Shown here: one piece after another, positions 1 through 5,469 of the stretch
Position numbering within the stretch: position 1 is the first letter of the stretch
Layout of the letters: every line of letters starts with the position of its first letter
From: Acidobacteriota bacterium
GTDB lineage: Bacteria > Acidobacteriota > Vicinamibacteria > Vicinamibacterales > Vicinamibacteraceae
Assembly: GCA_023427865.1 (NCBI GenBank)
Contig: JAEYZV010000481.1
Span: 1-5,954, forward strand
Length of the DNA stretch: 5,954 bases
Direction: 5' to 3'
Notes under the pieces: model-generated
The model's database searches: none
What the model was told of the DNA's origin: nothing
What the model saw: only the letters and a program-made list of their open reading frames with translations
Made by a program: the position numbers and the translations under genes

Positions 1-1146
1 GAAGGCCGCGATGGGGTCCGTGCGGGGGCCGTAGGGCAGCCGCAGCAGGAAGCGCGGCAACGCGAGTCCCACGTGCGCGGCGGCAGGATGCGCGCGGAAC
101 CCGTTCCAGCGCGCGTCGTCGTCGCTGGGAACTGCCCACTCGCGCGGGTCCGGTTGCGAGGCCAGGCTGGTCGCACCGAGGAGGCTGGGCAATCCCTCCG
201 CGATGAAGGGGGCGCCGAGATCGGCGGCCAGCGTACCCACCTGCTCGAGTGTCGCGACATCGCCGGCCGACGCACCGAATCGGAAGTTGCCCGCGACCGC
301 CGAGAAGTACGATCCACCGCCTGGTTCCGCTTCGCGCTCGACCAGTCGTCGCCAGAGGTCTCCATCCCGTGCTGCACCGGCATCGAGTTCCTCACGCGTG
401 ACGTGCAGGAGGTGGAGTTCCAATGACTCGCCGAGATCGAGCATCGACACGAGCCACTGGATCGCCCGCCACGTCGCCTCGACCCGCTGGAACTCCGGAT
501 CGTGGAGCACGGCGCGCATCAGGTCGGTCATCGCCGCGTCGACGGCGGCGAGCATCTGCGGCAGGTGCGGGCTTGGGGCCGGGACGATGTGAGGTGAGAC
601 CGCCTGCCGGATGAGGGAATCGAGCGAATCGGGTATGCGGTGCAGCGAACGTTCGACCGCGGCCTCGGGTACGCGCCCCGTCCCTGTCCGTCCGAGCAGG
701 CGGTCCAGTGTCGCCGCATCATCTTCGACGGCGGCGGGCGGCGGGGCCGAATCGCCGCCGATCGGCGCAGCCGCGAGCGCCGTTCCCTGGAGGTCGGTGA
801 CGGCGGCGGCAAAGGTGCCCGGGTGCCCGAGGCGGGCCCGCACGTCGCGCAGGCGCCGGAACACCGGAAGCGCCTCGACGATCGTATCGGGATGGAAGTC
901 GTCGAAGCGGCGGATCTCCAGACGTTCGCCGCCGGCGGCCGCCCCGAGCTGAATCACCGCCGCGTGACGTGCCAGCACGTCGTCGAGATTGTCGATGTCC
1001 ACCGTGACGATTGGCCGCTCGAGCAGGGGATCGACCGGCCCGGCGCCATTGCCGCGCAGGTCGCTGAGGACGAGCAGGCGAGATACCGTGCCGCGCTCGC
1101 GGCGGCGAGAGGTGTCGGAGGGACCGAGACGGAACTCGAAGCGCAT
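1..1146 (-). CDS. tssC: T6SS contractile sheath protein, TssB-TssC fusion (partial, C-terminus beyond left edge)
   Basis: An open frame of 382 codons runs from an ATG at 1146 to the window edge without a stop. Residues 1-120 look like the small sheath subunit TssB/VipA: an N-terminal FEFRLG strand, a RPIVTVDIDNLDDVLAR segment (44-60), then FDDFHPDTI (81-89) and LPVFRRLRDVRARL (93-106), the usual TssB pattern. A Pro/Ala-rich linker (about 125-145) leads into a TssC/VipB-like part: LHDPEFQRVEATWRAIQWLV (214-233), LHLLHVTREEL (244-254), then WNGFR (347-351) and VGLALPRFLLRLPYGPRTDPI (359-379), a strong TssC signature. In the T6SS, TssB and TssC heterodimers form the contractile cytoplasmic sheath around the Hcp tube. 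Here both appear to be one chain. A GGAG Shine-Dalgarno sequence (plus coordinates 1155-1158) lies 8 nt before the ATG and supports the start. The gene is divergent from the effector at 1341. Family identity is confident; whether the TssC part is full length cannot be seen. Confidence 0.9.
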   Translation of the reverse strand, partial: MRFEFRLGPSDTSRRRERGTVSRLLVLSDLRGNGAGPVDPLLERPIVTVDIDNLDDVLARHAAVIQLGAAAGGERLEIRRFDDFHPDTIVEALPVFRRLRDVRARLGHPGTFAAAVTDLQGTALAAAPIGGDSAPPPAAVEDDAATLDRLLGRTGTGRVPEAAVERSLHRIPDSLDSLIRQAVSPHIVPAPSPHLPQMLAAVDAAMTDLMRAVLHDPEFQRVEATWRAIQWLVSMLDLGESLELHLLHVTREELDAGAARDGDLWRRLVEREAEPGGGSYFSAVAGNFRFGASAGDVATLEQVGTLAADLGAPFIAEGLPSLLGATSLASQPDPREWAVPSDDDARWNGFRAHPAAAHVGLALPRFLLRLPYGPRTDPIAAF

Positions 1147-1340
1147 GGAGGCAACTCCGGCATGACCTGTTGTTGCCGCTGCGACCGACCGACTGCGCCT
1201 GCCGCAGCGCTCGCGCGGTCACGTCGCGTTCGCGTGTTCGCCGTTCTTCGTTGTCACGAGGTGAGCGTCGGAACCCGAATGGTAACCCGCTACAGCCTTT
1301 CTCACCCCCGGTCGTCTCGACGCCAGCCGCGGACGTAGTG
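1147..1340. promoter_or_regulatory. Divergent intergenic region between sheath gene and effector gene
   Basis: This 194-bp gap should hold the promoters for both divergent genes. I see no convincing -35/-10 pair or sigma-54 site on either strand. Features worth noting are two direct copies of GTCACG (1218-1223 and 1253-1258) flanking a run of GTTC-type motifs spaced 7-8 bp apart (GTTCGC at 1228 and 1236, GTTC at 1243, GTT at 1250). The region also contains a 19-codon open frame, 1279-1338, whose TAG stop shares a base with a possible GTG start of the effector gene. The assignment as a regulatory region rests on gene orientation alone. Confidence 0.4.
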
Positions 1341-2327
1341 GTGCCGGTCACCGTCAAGGTCAACGGGGCCGTGCACTCACTCGTGCACAAGGGCAGCAAC
1401 GGTGTCTCCGTTGCCACGATACCGGACGTCTGCAAGACACCTTCGCCTGGCGGGCCGGTACCCATCCCCTACCCGAACATCTCGCAGTCGGCGACGCTGG
1501 CCAAGGGCTCGAAGACCGTGAAGGCCGACGGCGGCATGATGATCGCCGTCAAGGGCTCGCGGTTCTCCCTGTCCAACGGCGACAACGCGGGTGTCGCAGG
1601 AGGTGTGAAGTCCAGCACGTTCATGAAGGAATCGACGTGGATTCTGTACTCGTTCGACGTGAAGATCGAGGGCAGGAACGCGTGTCGGCTGACGGACAAG
1701 AAGTTCCACAACCACGAGAACACCGTCAACCTCGGCGGCGAGATCCAGGCGCCGGCGCCCGTCCCGCCGCCGCTCACGCCGTTGGAACAGGCCATCCAGG
1801 CGTGCAAGGACGCGGCGAAGGGTCGCAAGAGGAACCGGAAGAGGCAGTCCTACCAGAACTGCGGCGTCGAGTCGGCGCGGCAGATCATCAACAAGAAGAC
1901 CGGCAAGAATCTGACCGAAGACGCGCTGCTGGATTCCGCGATGGCCAGCCGCCTGGCCACGAAGAAGAGAAAGCGGGCCGACAGCGGCGGCACCAGCCCG
2001 TGGCAGCGCGAGGACCTCATGAAGGCCAACGGCGTGAAGTCGACCATGGAGCCCCAGTCCTTGAAGGCGATGGATGCCGCGCTTTCGCAGGGGAAGGGCA
2101 TCATCGCTTCGGTGGATGTGAGGAAACTCTGGGGGCCGCTGAACTCCGGCGGCCATGCGGTCGTCGTGATTGGCGTCGTCAAGGACAAGGACGGCAACAT
2201 CACGGAAGTCATCATCAACGACACCGGCAAGGGACAGTGCGGGAAGCACTATCCTGCCAAGCGGTTCGAGAAATCGTTACGGCCGGGCCGAGACATGAAC
2301 GTGACCGACGAATCCATCTGGAAGTAG
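1341..2327 (+). CDS. PAAR-like (DUF4150) T6SS effector with C-terminal papain/C39-like cysteine peptidase domain
   Basis: The product is 328 aa from the GTG at 1341. Residues 1-133 are a PAAR-like domain of the DUF4150 (Tox-PAAR-like) family: VTVKVNG, LVHKGSNGVS, IPDVCKTPSPGGPVPIPYPN (28-46), TVKADGGMMIAVKGS, STFMKESTWILYSFDVK and the end motif FHNHENTVNLGG. Such domains cap VgrG spikes and carry fused toxins. A proline linker (137-147) and a basic stretch (162-168) follow. Residues about 169-328 look like a papain-fold peptidase: QNCGVES with the probable nucleophile Cys174, GGHAVVVIGV with His272, and VIINDTG with Asp294 (or Asn293); Gln169 or Gln172 could form the oxyanion hole. The substrate is unknown. 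Start choice: the frame is open back to an ATG at 1170, but codons 1170-1340 encode an Arg/Ser-rich stretch unlike the family, whose members start at about MPVTV. GGA at 1331-1333 is 7 nt before GTG 1341; GTG 1338 is the alternative. Lysine is about 10% of residues, far above the neighbours. It heads a four-gene cluster. Confidence 0.87.
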   Translation: MPVTVKVNGAVHSLVHKGSNGVSVATIPDVCKTPSPGGPVPIPYPNISQSATLAKGSKTVKADGGMMIAVKGSRFSLSNGDNAGVAGGVKSSTFMKESTWILYSFDVKIEGRNACRLTDKKFHNHENTVNLGGEIQAPAPVPPPLTPLEQAIQACKDAAKGRKRNRKRQSYQNCGVESARQIINKKTGKNLTEDALLDSAMASRLATKKRKRADSGGTSPWQREDLMKANGVKSTMEPQSLKAMDAALSQGKGIIASVDVRKLWGPLNSGGHAVVVIGVVKDKDGNITEVIINDTGKGQCGKHYPAKRFEKSLRPGRDMNVTDESIWK

Positions 2328-2333
2328 ATCCCG
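2320..2333 (+). promoter_or_regulatory. Shine-Dalgarno embedded in the effector stop region
   Basis: GGAAG (2320-2324) forms the end of the effector's last two sense codons, directly before its TAG stop, and lies 9 nt before the ATG at 2334. Placing the ribosome-binding site inside the upstream gene's terminus, with a 6-nt intergenic gap, suggests translational coupling of the effector to the first immunity candidate. It also supports 2334 over the internal ATG at 2418. Confidence 0.55.
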
Positions 2334-2957
2334 ATGCGAGGGCTCTTGTCTTTCCTCTGGCAGGGGGCGTGGCTGGGCCTGTCTGTGGTGATGGCCTGTG
2401 GCGCGCAGAGACCGATGATGACCAATTCCCAAGACCTCAAGACGGCCCGGGACATCAGGGAGCTCGCAGGACGCGTGGCGTCGGTTTCGCTGCCCGACGA
2501 GATGGCGGAGACGCTGCCGGTGCCGACGCGGGTATCGGGAACGAAGGCGATTCAGATTCTCTACTACTCGGAGGTCGGGCGACCGGACCATCGCAAGGTG
2601 ATGCCGCCGGAGCATTGCCTGCTGCTCGATGCCGAGTCAGGTGCGCTCCTGCGTTTCTGGGCCTGCCGGCCGGAGGAGTTCGGAATGACCTCCCGCCCGG
2701 CCGCAGTGCCCGGAGCCGGCATCTCCGCCGACGTGAGCGTCGACGAATACATCGACAAGGAAGACCGGTTCCTCGAGATCAGCCTTCCGGTCTGGCGGGA
2801 GTTCTTTGCCGGCGGGGTGCCGGATGACCCTGCGATGCGCGAACTGGCGCGGGAGTATCGACAGTTGTTTCTGGAGACCACGAAGGCAGAGGTCGCGCCC
2901 TATGTCGTCGGGGCGGCAGCTGACTTCTTTCAGTGGCTCGAGGCCGCCGCGAAGTAG
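2334..2957 (+). CDS. Putative immunity protein A, possible lipoprotein
   Basis: I do not recognise a named family. The 207-aa product begins with a hydrophobic segment (residues 3-21) ending in VMAC, a near-consensus lipobox with Cys22 and no Asp at +2, so it may be an outer-membrane-directed lipoprotein; only one positive charge precedes the hydrophobic core. The body contains LPVP (61-64), a hydrophobic strand IQILYYSE (73-80), LLLDAESGALL (96-106), a PEEFG motif (113-117) and a helical C-terminal half ending DFFQWLEAAAK. The same landmarks occur in the next gene, so the two are diverged paralogues. The body is acidic (I count 29 Asp/Glu against 20 Lys/Arg after residue 28), opposite to the basic effector. 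It lies 6 nt after the effector stop, the usual place for a cognate immunity gene. An alternative start at ATG 2418 would remove the signal sequence and align its MT start with that of protein B. The immunity role is inferred from position. Confidence 0.72.
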   Translation: MRGLLSFLWQGAWLGLSVVMACGAQRPMMTNSQDLKTARDIRELAGRVASVSLPDEMAETLPVPTRVSGTKAIQILYYSEVGRPDHRKVMPPEHCLLLDAESGALLRFWACRPEEFGMTSRPAAVPGAGISADVSVDEYIDKEDRFLEISLPVWREFFAGGVPDDPAMRELAREYRQLFLETTKAEVAPYVVGAAADFFQWLEAAAK

Positions 2958-2962
2958 TTCCC
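2951..2962 (+). promoter_or_regulatory. Second coupled Shine-Dalgarno/stop junction
   Basis: GAAG (2951-2954) spans the last codon of gene A, is followed at once by its TAG stop, and lies 8 nt before GTG 2963. The junction GAAGTAGTTCCCG (2951-2963) matches GAAGTAGATCCCG at 2321-2333 in 12 of 13 positions, so both junctions use the same stop-overlapping layout. It supports GTG 2963 as the start of the next gene rather than GTG 2933, which overlaps gene A. Confidence 0.45.
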
Positions 2963-3502
2963 GTGACGCACCCCGCTCTCCTTCCGGTCGAGAGGATCAC
3001 GAGGGTCGCCAGAGCCTTTGCCGAGGCCGGTGTCCTGGGCTGTTCCCATGCGTCGCTGCCCATACCTGCCCCTGGACCGGACGGACTCCGCGTGCTCTTC
3101 CTGCACTGTGCCCAACGGGAGCGAGAAGGGGACCGACTGCCTGCCCTGAGTTGGCCACGATACCTGTCGGCCATCGATGCCGAGACGGGTGACGTCCTGG
3201 ACGTGCGACAGTTCGATCCGGTGCAGTGGGGTCTCCCGAGCGCGCCCGATTGGACTCCGACGGGCCGGTCGGATCACCGCGACGGCGTGACGCGATCTGC
3301 ACAGGTCGGCGCGCTCAATCACGCTTTGGACCGTGCGATGGCGCTGTTCGCGCTCGGGCGACGAGAGCTCGCGCAACACGATCGCATGCTGATGATGAGC
3401 CTGCACTCGGCGTTCAGCGACATGGCGGAGCCTGCTCTGCTGGACACCTATCACGCGGTGGGTCGGACGTTCTTCGGCTGGCTGCGTCAGGTGTCCGAGT
3501 GA
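2963..3502 (+). CDS. Putative immunity protein B, paralogue of protein A
   Basis: The product is 179 aa from GTG 2963, 5 nt after gene A's stop. There is no signal peptide, so it is probably cytoplasmic. It shares the layout of protein A: an N-terminal helix, SLPIPAPGPDGL (31-42), a hydrophobic strand RVLFLHC (43-49), YLSAIDAETGDVL (67-79, matching LLLDAESGALL in A), FDPVQWG (84-90, matching CRPEEFG in A), a helical C-terminal half, and the end motif TFFGWLRQ (169-176, matching DFFQWLEA in A). Sequence identity is low, but order and spacing are kept. The protein contains no lysine at all, in contrast with the lysine-rich effector. I do not recognise a named family. An immunity role is inferred from tandem position behind a T6SS effector and from the duplication; an orphan immunity gene against a lost or related toxin is an equally good reading. 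GTG 2933 would add 10 residues and overlap gene A. Confidence 0.72.
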   Translation: MTHPALLPVERITRVARAFAEAGVLGCSHASLPIPAPGPDGLRVLFLHCAQREREGDRLPALSWPRYLSAIDAETGDVLDVRQFDPVQWGLPSAPDWTPTGRSDHRDGVTRSAQVGALNHALDRAMALFALGRRELAQHDRMLMMSLHSAFSDMAEPALLDTYHAVGRTFFGWLRQVSE

Positions 3503-3530
3503 CGGTCGCCTGGTGTTCCGGGGGCTCATG

Positions 3531-4130
3531 ATGTCTGCTGAACGACGCGCCGCCATCCGAAGACTCCTGAGAAGGCACGAGGCGTGTGCCGAGGCGGTCG
3601 ACTGGTCGGCCGACAAGGAGGGGCTTCAACAGCTGTGGGAGCAGTGTGAGGTCCCCGAGTGGTTGCTGTGGTCCCTCGAGCAGCTGAAGTATCGCGATGA
3701 CCTGAAGCTGCGCGCGTTTGCCGTCGCGTGCGCGCGCCGCCACTCGGGATTGCTGCCGCAGGACGGACCGCTTCTTCGCCTCTTGAGCATCGCCGAGGCG
3801 GTTGCCAGGGATGGTGCGCCACCGGACGGGCTGCTGGAGGGGTGGCAGGATGGATCCGACGCCGCTGACCATGCCGCTCGCGCTGAAGGGTGGAGCGTGG
3901 CTCGAGCCGCCGCCATCAACGCCGTCCGTGACACGGTCCTGTCGGATGCGATGGAAGCGGCAAAGGGCTCGTCGACGAACGCACAGCGCGCCGTCGCCTG
4001 GCAGACGGGCTCGCCGGAGTCGACCGCCGAGGAAGCACGCTGGCAGGCTCGGGAGCTGCGTCGACTCCTGGATCAGGACGTGCCGAAGATCCTCGGCCGC
4101 GCTCGCGCGGCGATGATCGCTCGGCGATGA
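3531..4130 (+). CDS. Alpha-helical protein of unknown function, T6SS effector-cluster associated
   Basis: The product is 199 aa from ATG 3531; ATG 3528 adds one Met. GGGGG at 3520-3524 is 6 nt before 3531 and only 3 nt before 3528. The sequence is almost entirely helix-forming and rich in Ala and Arg. Visible landmarks are LWEQCEVPEWLLWSL (35-49) and LKLRAFAVACARR (58-70), a W-x2-C-x4-W-x2-W plus LRxxA(x)nCAR arrangement that I associate with small uncharacterised proteins of myxobacteria and planctomycetes near toxins and secretion loci. This comes from memory and is not a named domain. The C-terminal half (120-190) is a series of amphipathic helices. No signal peptide or membrane segment is visible. 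It starts 28 nt after gene B's stop and is probably co-transcribed with the effector. It could be a further immunity protein, an adaptor, or an unrelated gene. It ends 4 bp from the convergent gene's stop. Confidence 0.68.
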   Translation: MSAERRAAIRRLLRRHEACAEAVDWSADKEGLQQLWEQCEVPEWLLWSLEQLKYRDDLKLRAFAVACARRHSGLLPQDGPLLRLLSIAEAVARDGAPPDGLLEGWQDGSDAADHAARAEGWSVARAAAINAVRDTVLSDAMEAAKGSSTNAQRAVAWQTGSPESTAEEARWQARELRRLLDQDVPKILGRARAAMIARR

Positions 4131-4134
4131 CGGT

Positions 4135-5469
4135 TCATCCCATCCTGCCCAGCCAGCGGCGCTGGCGCCAGGCTGGGGCACCCGTGTTGAAGAGCGGGGT
4201 CCCGGGTTCCAGGAGGCACAGGTGGTGGGCCGCCAGGACACGCTGGCGCTGATACCCGTGCGCGAGCACATTCACGCAATGCGCCCGCGTGACTGGCGCG
4301 CCGACGAAGTAGCGCTGACCCGTCCCGAACTGGCCGGACTGCGCGGCCCATCGTCGTTGGACTTGCGGTACATCCGGCCAGGGCAACCCCTCGTCCGGAT
4401 CGACGGCAACATCCTCGTCGTCCGGTGTGTCGCTGGGCCCACTTTCGAAGCCGTCCGGCGGCTCCGCCTCCATCTGTCGCGACAGGTCGGCGCCGACGAT
4501 CAGGGCGAACGCCTCACCGGCGGCACGCGCCGTCGCCGCTTCGGTCATCTGCGATATCAGCCAGGGGACGTAGGCCGCGTCCCCGACGATGCCGGCGCCC
4601 CGAACCACGCGCCGCAGGTTCGACGCGTCCTTGTTCAACGCACCGAGCACGGTCGCGCCGGCCGCGACCGACGATGCCTGCAGGGCGAGGACGAGCGAAC
4701 GTTCCTGATGCTCGCCGGGCGCCTGCGCCAGGTCCACGAGCGCACGGAGCGCCCGATGGCGATCGCCGAGCAGCACCGCGGCCCACGCGGCCCACGCGCG
4801 GCAGTCCTCGTCCGGGTCGTCGAGGGCGGCGACACAGGCGGGCAGCAAGTCGATGCGCCCCAGCTCGCCGGCGGCGCGCAGCGCGCGAGCGCGCAGCACC
4901 GGACTGGCGTCCAGGACGAACTGCGTCAGCGCACCGCCCGGGTCGACATGGTGCGCGACACACGCGTCGAGCGCGAGCACCCGGCGCGACTCGTCGTCGG
5001 ACTTCAGGAACCCGGCGACCACGCCCCGCAGGCGGCCCTTGTCGACCCAGGAGAGGGCGCGTGCGAGTTCGTCGCGTACGCGCGGGTCGGACGCGGCACG
5101 GGCACAGAGCTCGTCGAGGCGCGTGGCATCGGACGCATGCAGCGCCCAGATCGCCGATACCTGCGCGGCGCCTGCGGACGTCTGCGCGAGCGCCGCTTCA
5201 CATTGACGCCAGCCGCCCTCCCCGGCCGTGAGCAGCCCGTCGACGTGGCCGGCCAGCCGTTCGTGCAGTCGGTCGAAGTCGAGCAACGACACCGACGCCC
5301 GGCTCTGGAGCGCAGCATGCAGCTCGAACAGCGACGCGGCCTCTTCGACGTGGACGGACATCAATGGGTCTATCGGATGCAGCGAACTGCCGACACGATA
5401 CTTCTTTCGGCGCGGGGCGCGGAAGCGCGGGCGTGCCAGGGTCGACAGACGGAACGGCTGCATGAGCAT
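4135..5469 (-). CDS. TIGR02270-family HEAT-repeat protein
   Basis: The product is 444 aa. Its layout matches the TIGR02270 family of conserved proteins of unknown function. After a basic N-terminal extension (1-36) come HVEEAASLFELHAAL (40-54), DRLHERLAGHVDGL (66-79) and GWRQCEAAL (86-94), then HEAT-like helical repeats of which the clearest are RARALRAAGELGRIDLLPA (193-211), DPDEDCRAWAAWAAVLLGD (218-236) and VVRGAGIVGDAAYVPWL (288-304). Next is GEAFALIVGADL (318-329), an acidic loop (334-360), VDPDEGLPWPD (356-366), GYQRQR (405-410) and the terminal LFNTGAPAWRQRRWL (426-440). HEAT repeats usually serve as protein-binding scaffolds. The family's link to T6SS loci is from memory and its role is not established. 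A strong Shine-Dalgarno, GGGAGGGG (plus coordinates 5473-5480), precedes ATG 5469 and also suits ATG 5463. ATG 5361 would cut the protein close to the conserved region. It is convergent with the effector cluster, with a 4-bp gap. Confidence 0.88.
   Translation of the reverse strand: MLMQPFRLSTLARPRFRAPRRKKYRVGSSLHPIDPLMSVHVEEAASLFELHAALQSRASVSLLDFDRLHERLAGHVDGLLTAGEGGWRQCEAALAQTSAGAAQVSAIWALHASDATRLDELCARAASDPRVRDELARALSWVDKGRLRGVVAGFLKSDDESRRVLALDACVAHHVDPGGALTQFVLDASPVLRARALRAAGELGRIDLLPACVAALDDPDEDCRAWAAWAAVLLGDRHRALRALVDLAQAPGEHQERSLVLALQASSVAAGATVLGALNKDASNLRRVVRGAGIVGDAAYVPWLISQMTEAATARAAGEAFALIVGADLSRQMEAEPPDGFESGPSDTPDDEDVAVDPDEGLPWPDVPQVQRRWAAQSGQFGTGQRYFVGAPVTRAHCVNVLAHGYQRQRVLAAHHLCLLEPGTPLFNTGAPAWRQRRWLGRMG

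Noticed and set aside
1251..1286. TTGTCA as a sigma-70 -35 box for the effector.
   Set aside because: It matches the consensus in five of six bases, but no -10-like hexamer occurs at 16-19 bp spacing.
1260..1306. GGTGAG and CTCACC as a long-range inverted repeat in the divergent region.
   Set aside because: The arms are 6 bp and separated by 35 bp, which is weak and expected by chance in GC-rich sequence.
1170..1340. N-terminal extension of the effector from ATG 1170 (57 extra codons).
   Set aside because: The extra residues are Arg/Ser-rich and resemble an untranslated GC-rich region read in frame, while the PAAR-like family begins at about VPVTVKVNG. The extension would also fill nearly the whole divergent promoter region.
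640..1465. Long open frames on both strands across 640-1338 (+) and 719-1465 (-).
   Set aside because: They overlap the sheath gene, whose frame carries clear TssB/TssC motifs. Their products are Arg-rich without motifs.
1377..2249. A 290-codon open frame on the minus strand opposite the effector.
   Set aside because: It lies wholly within the effector gene, shows no recognisable motif, and is rich in Arg/Leu/His/Val as expected for the antisense of a high-GC gene.
4777..4796. Tandem 9-bp repeat GCGGCCCAC.
   Set aside because: It encodes the AWAAWA stretch of a HEAT helix on the minus strand, a usual feature of this family, so protein structure explains it.
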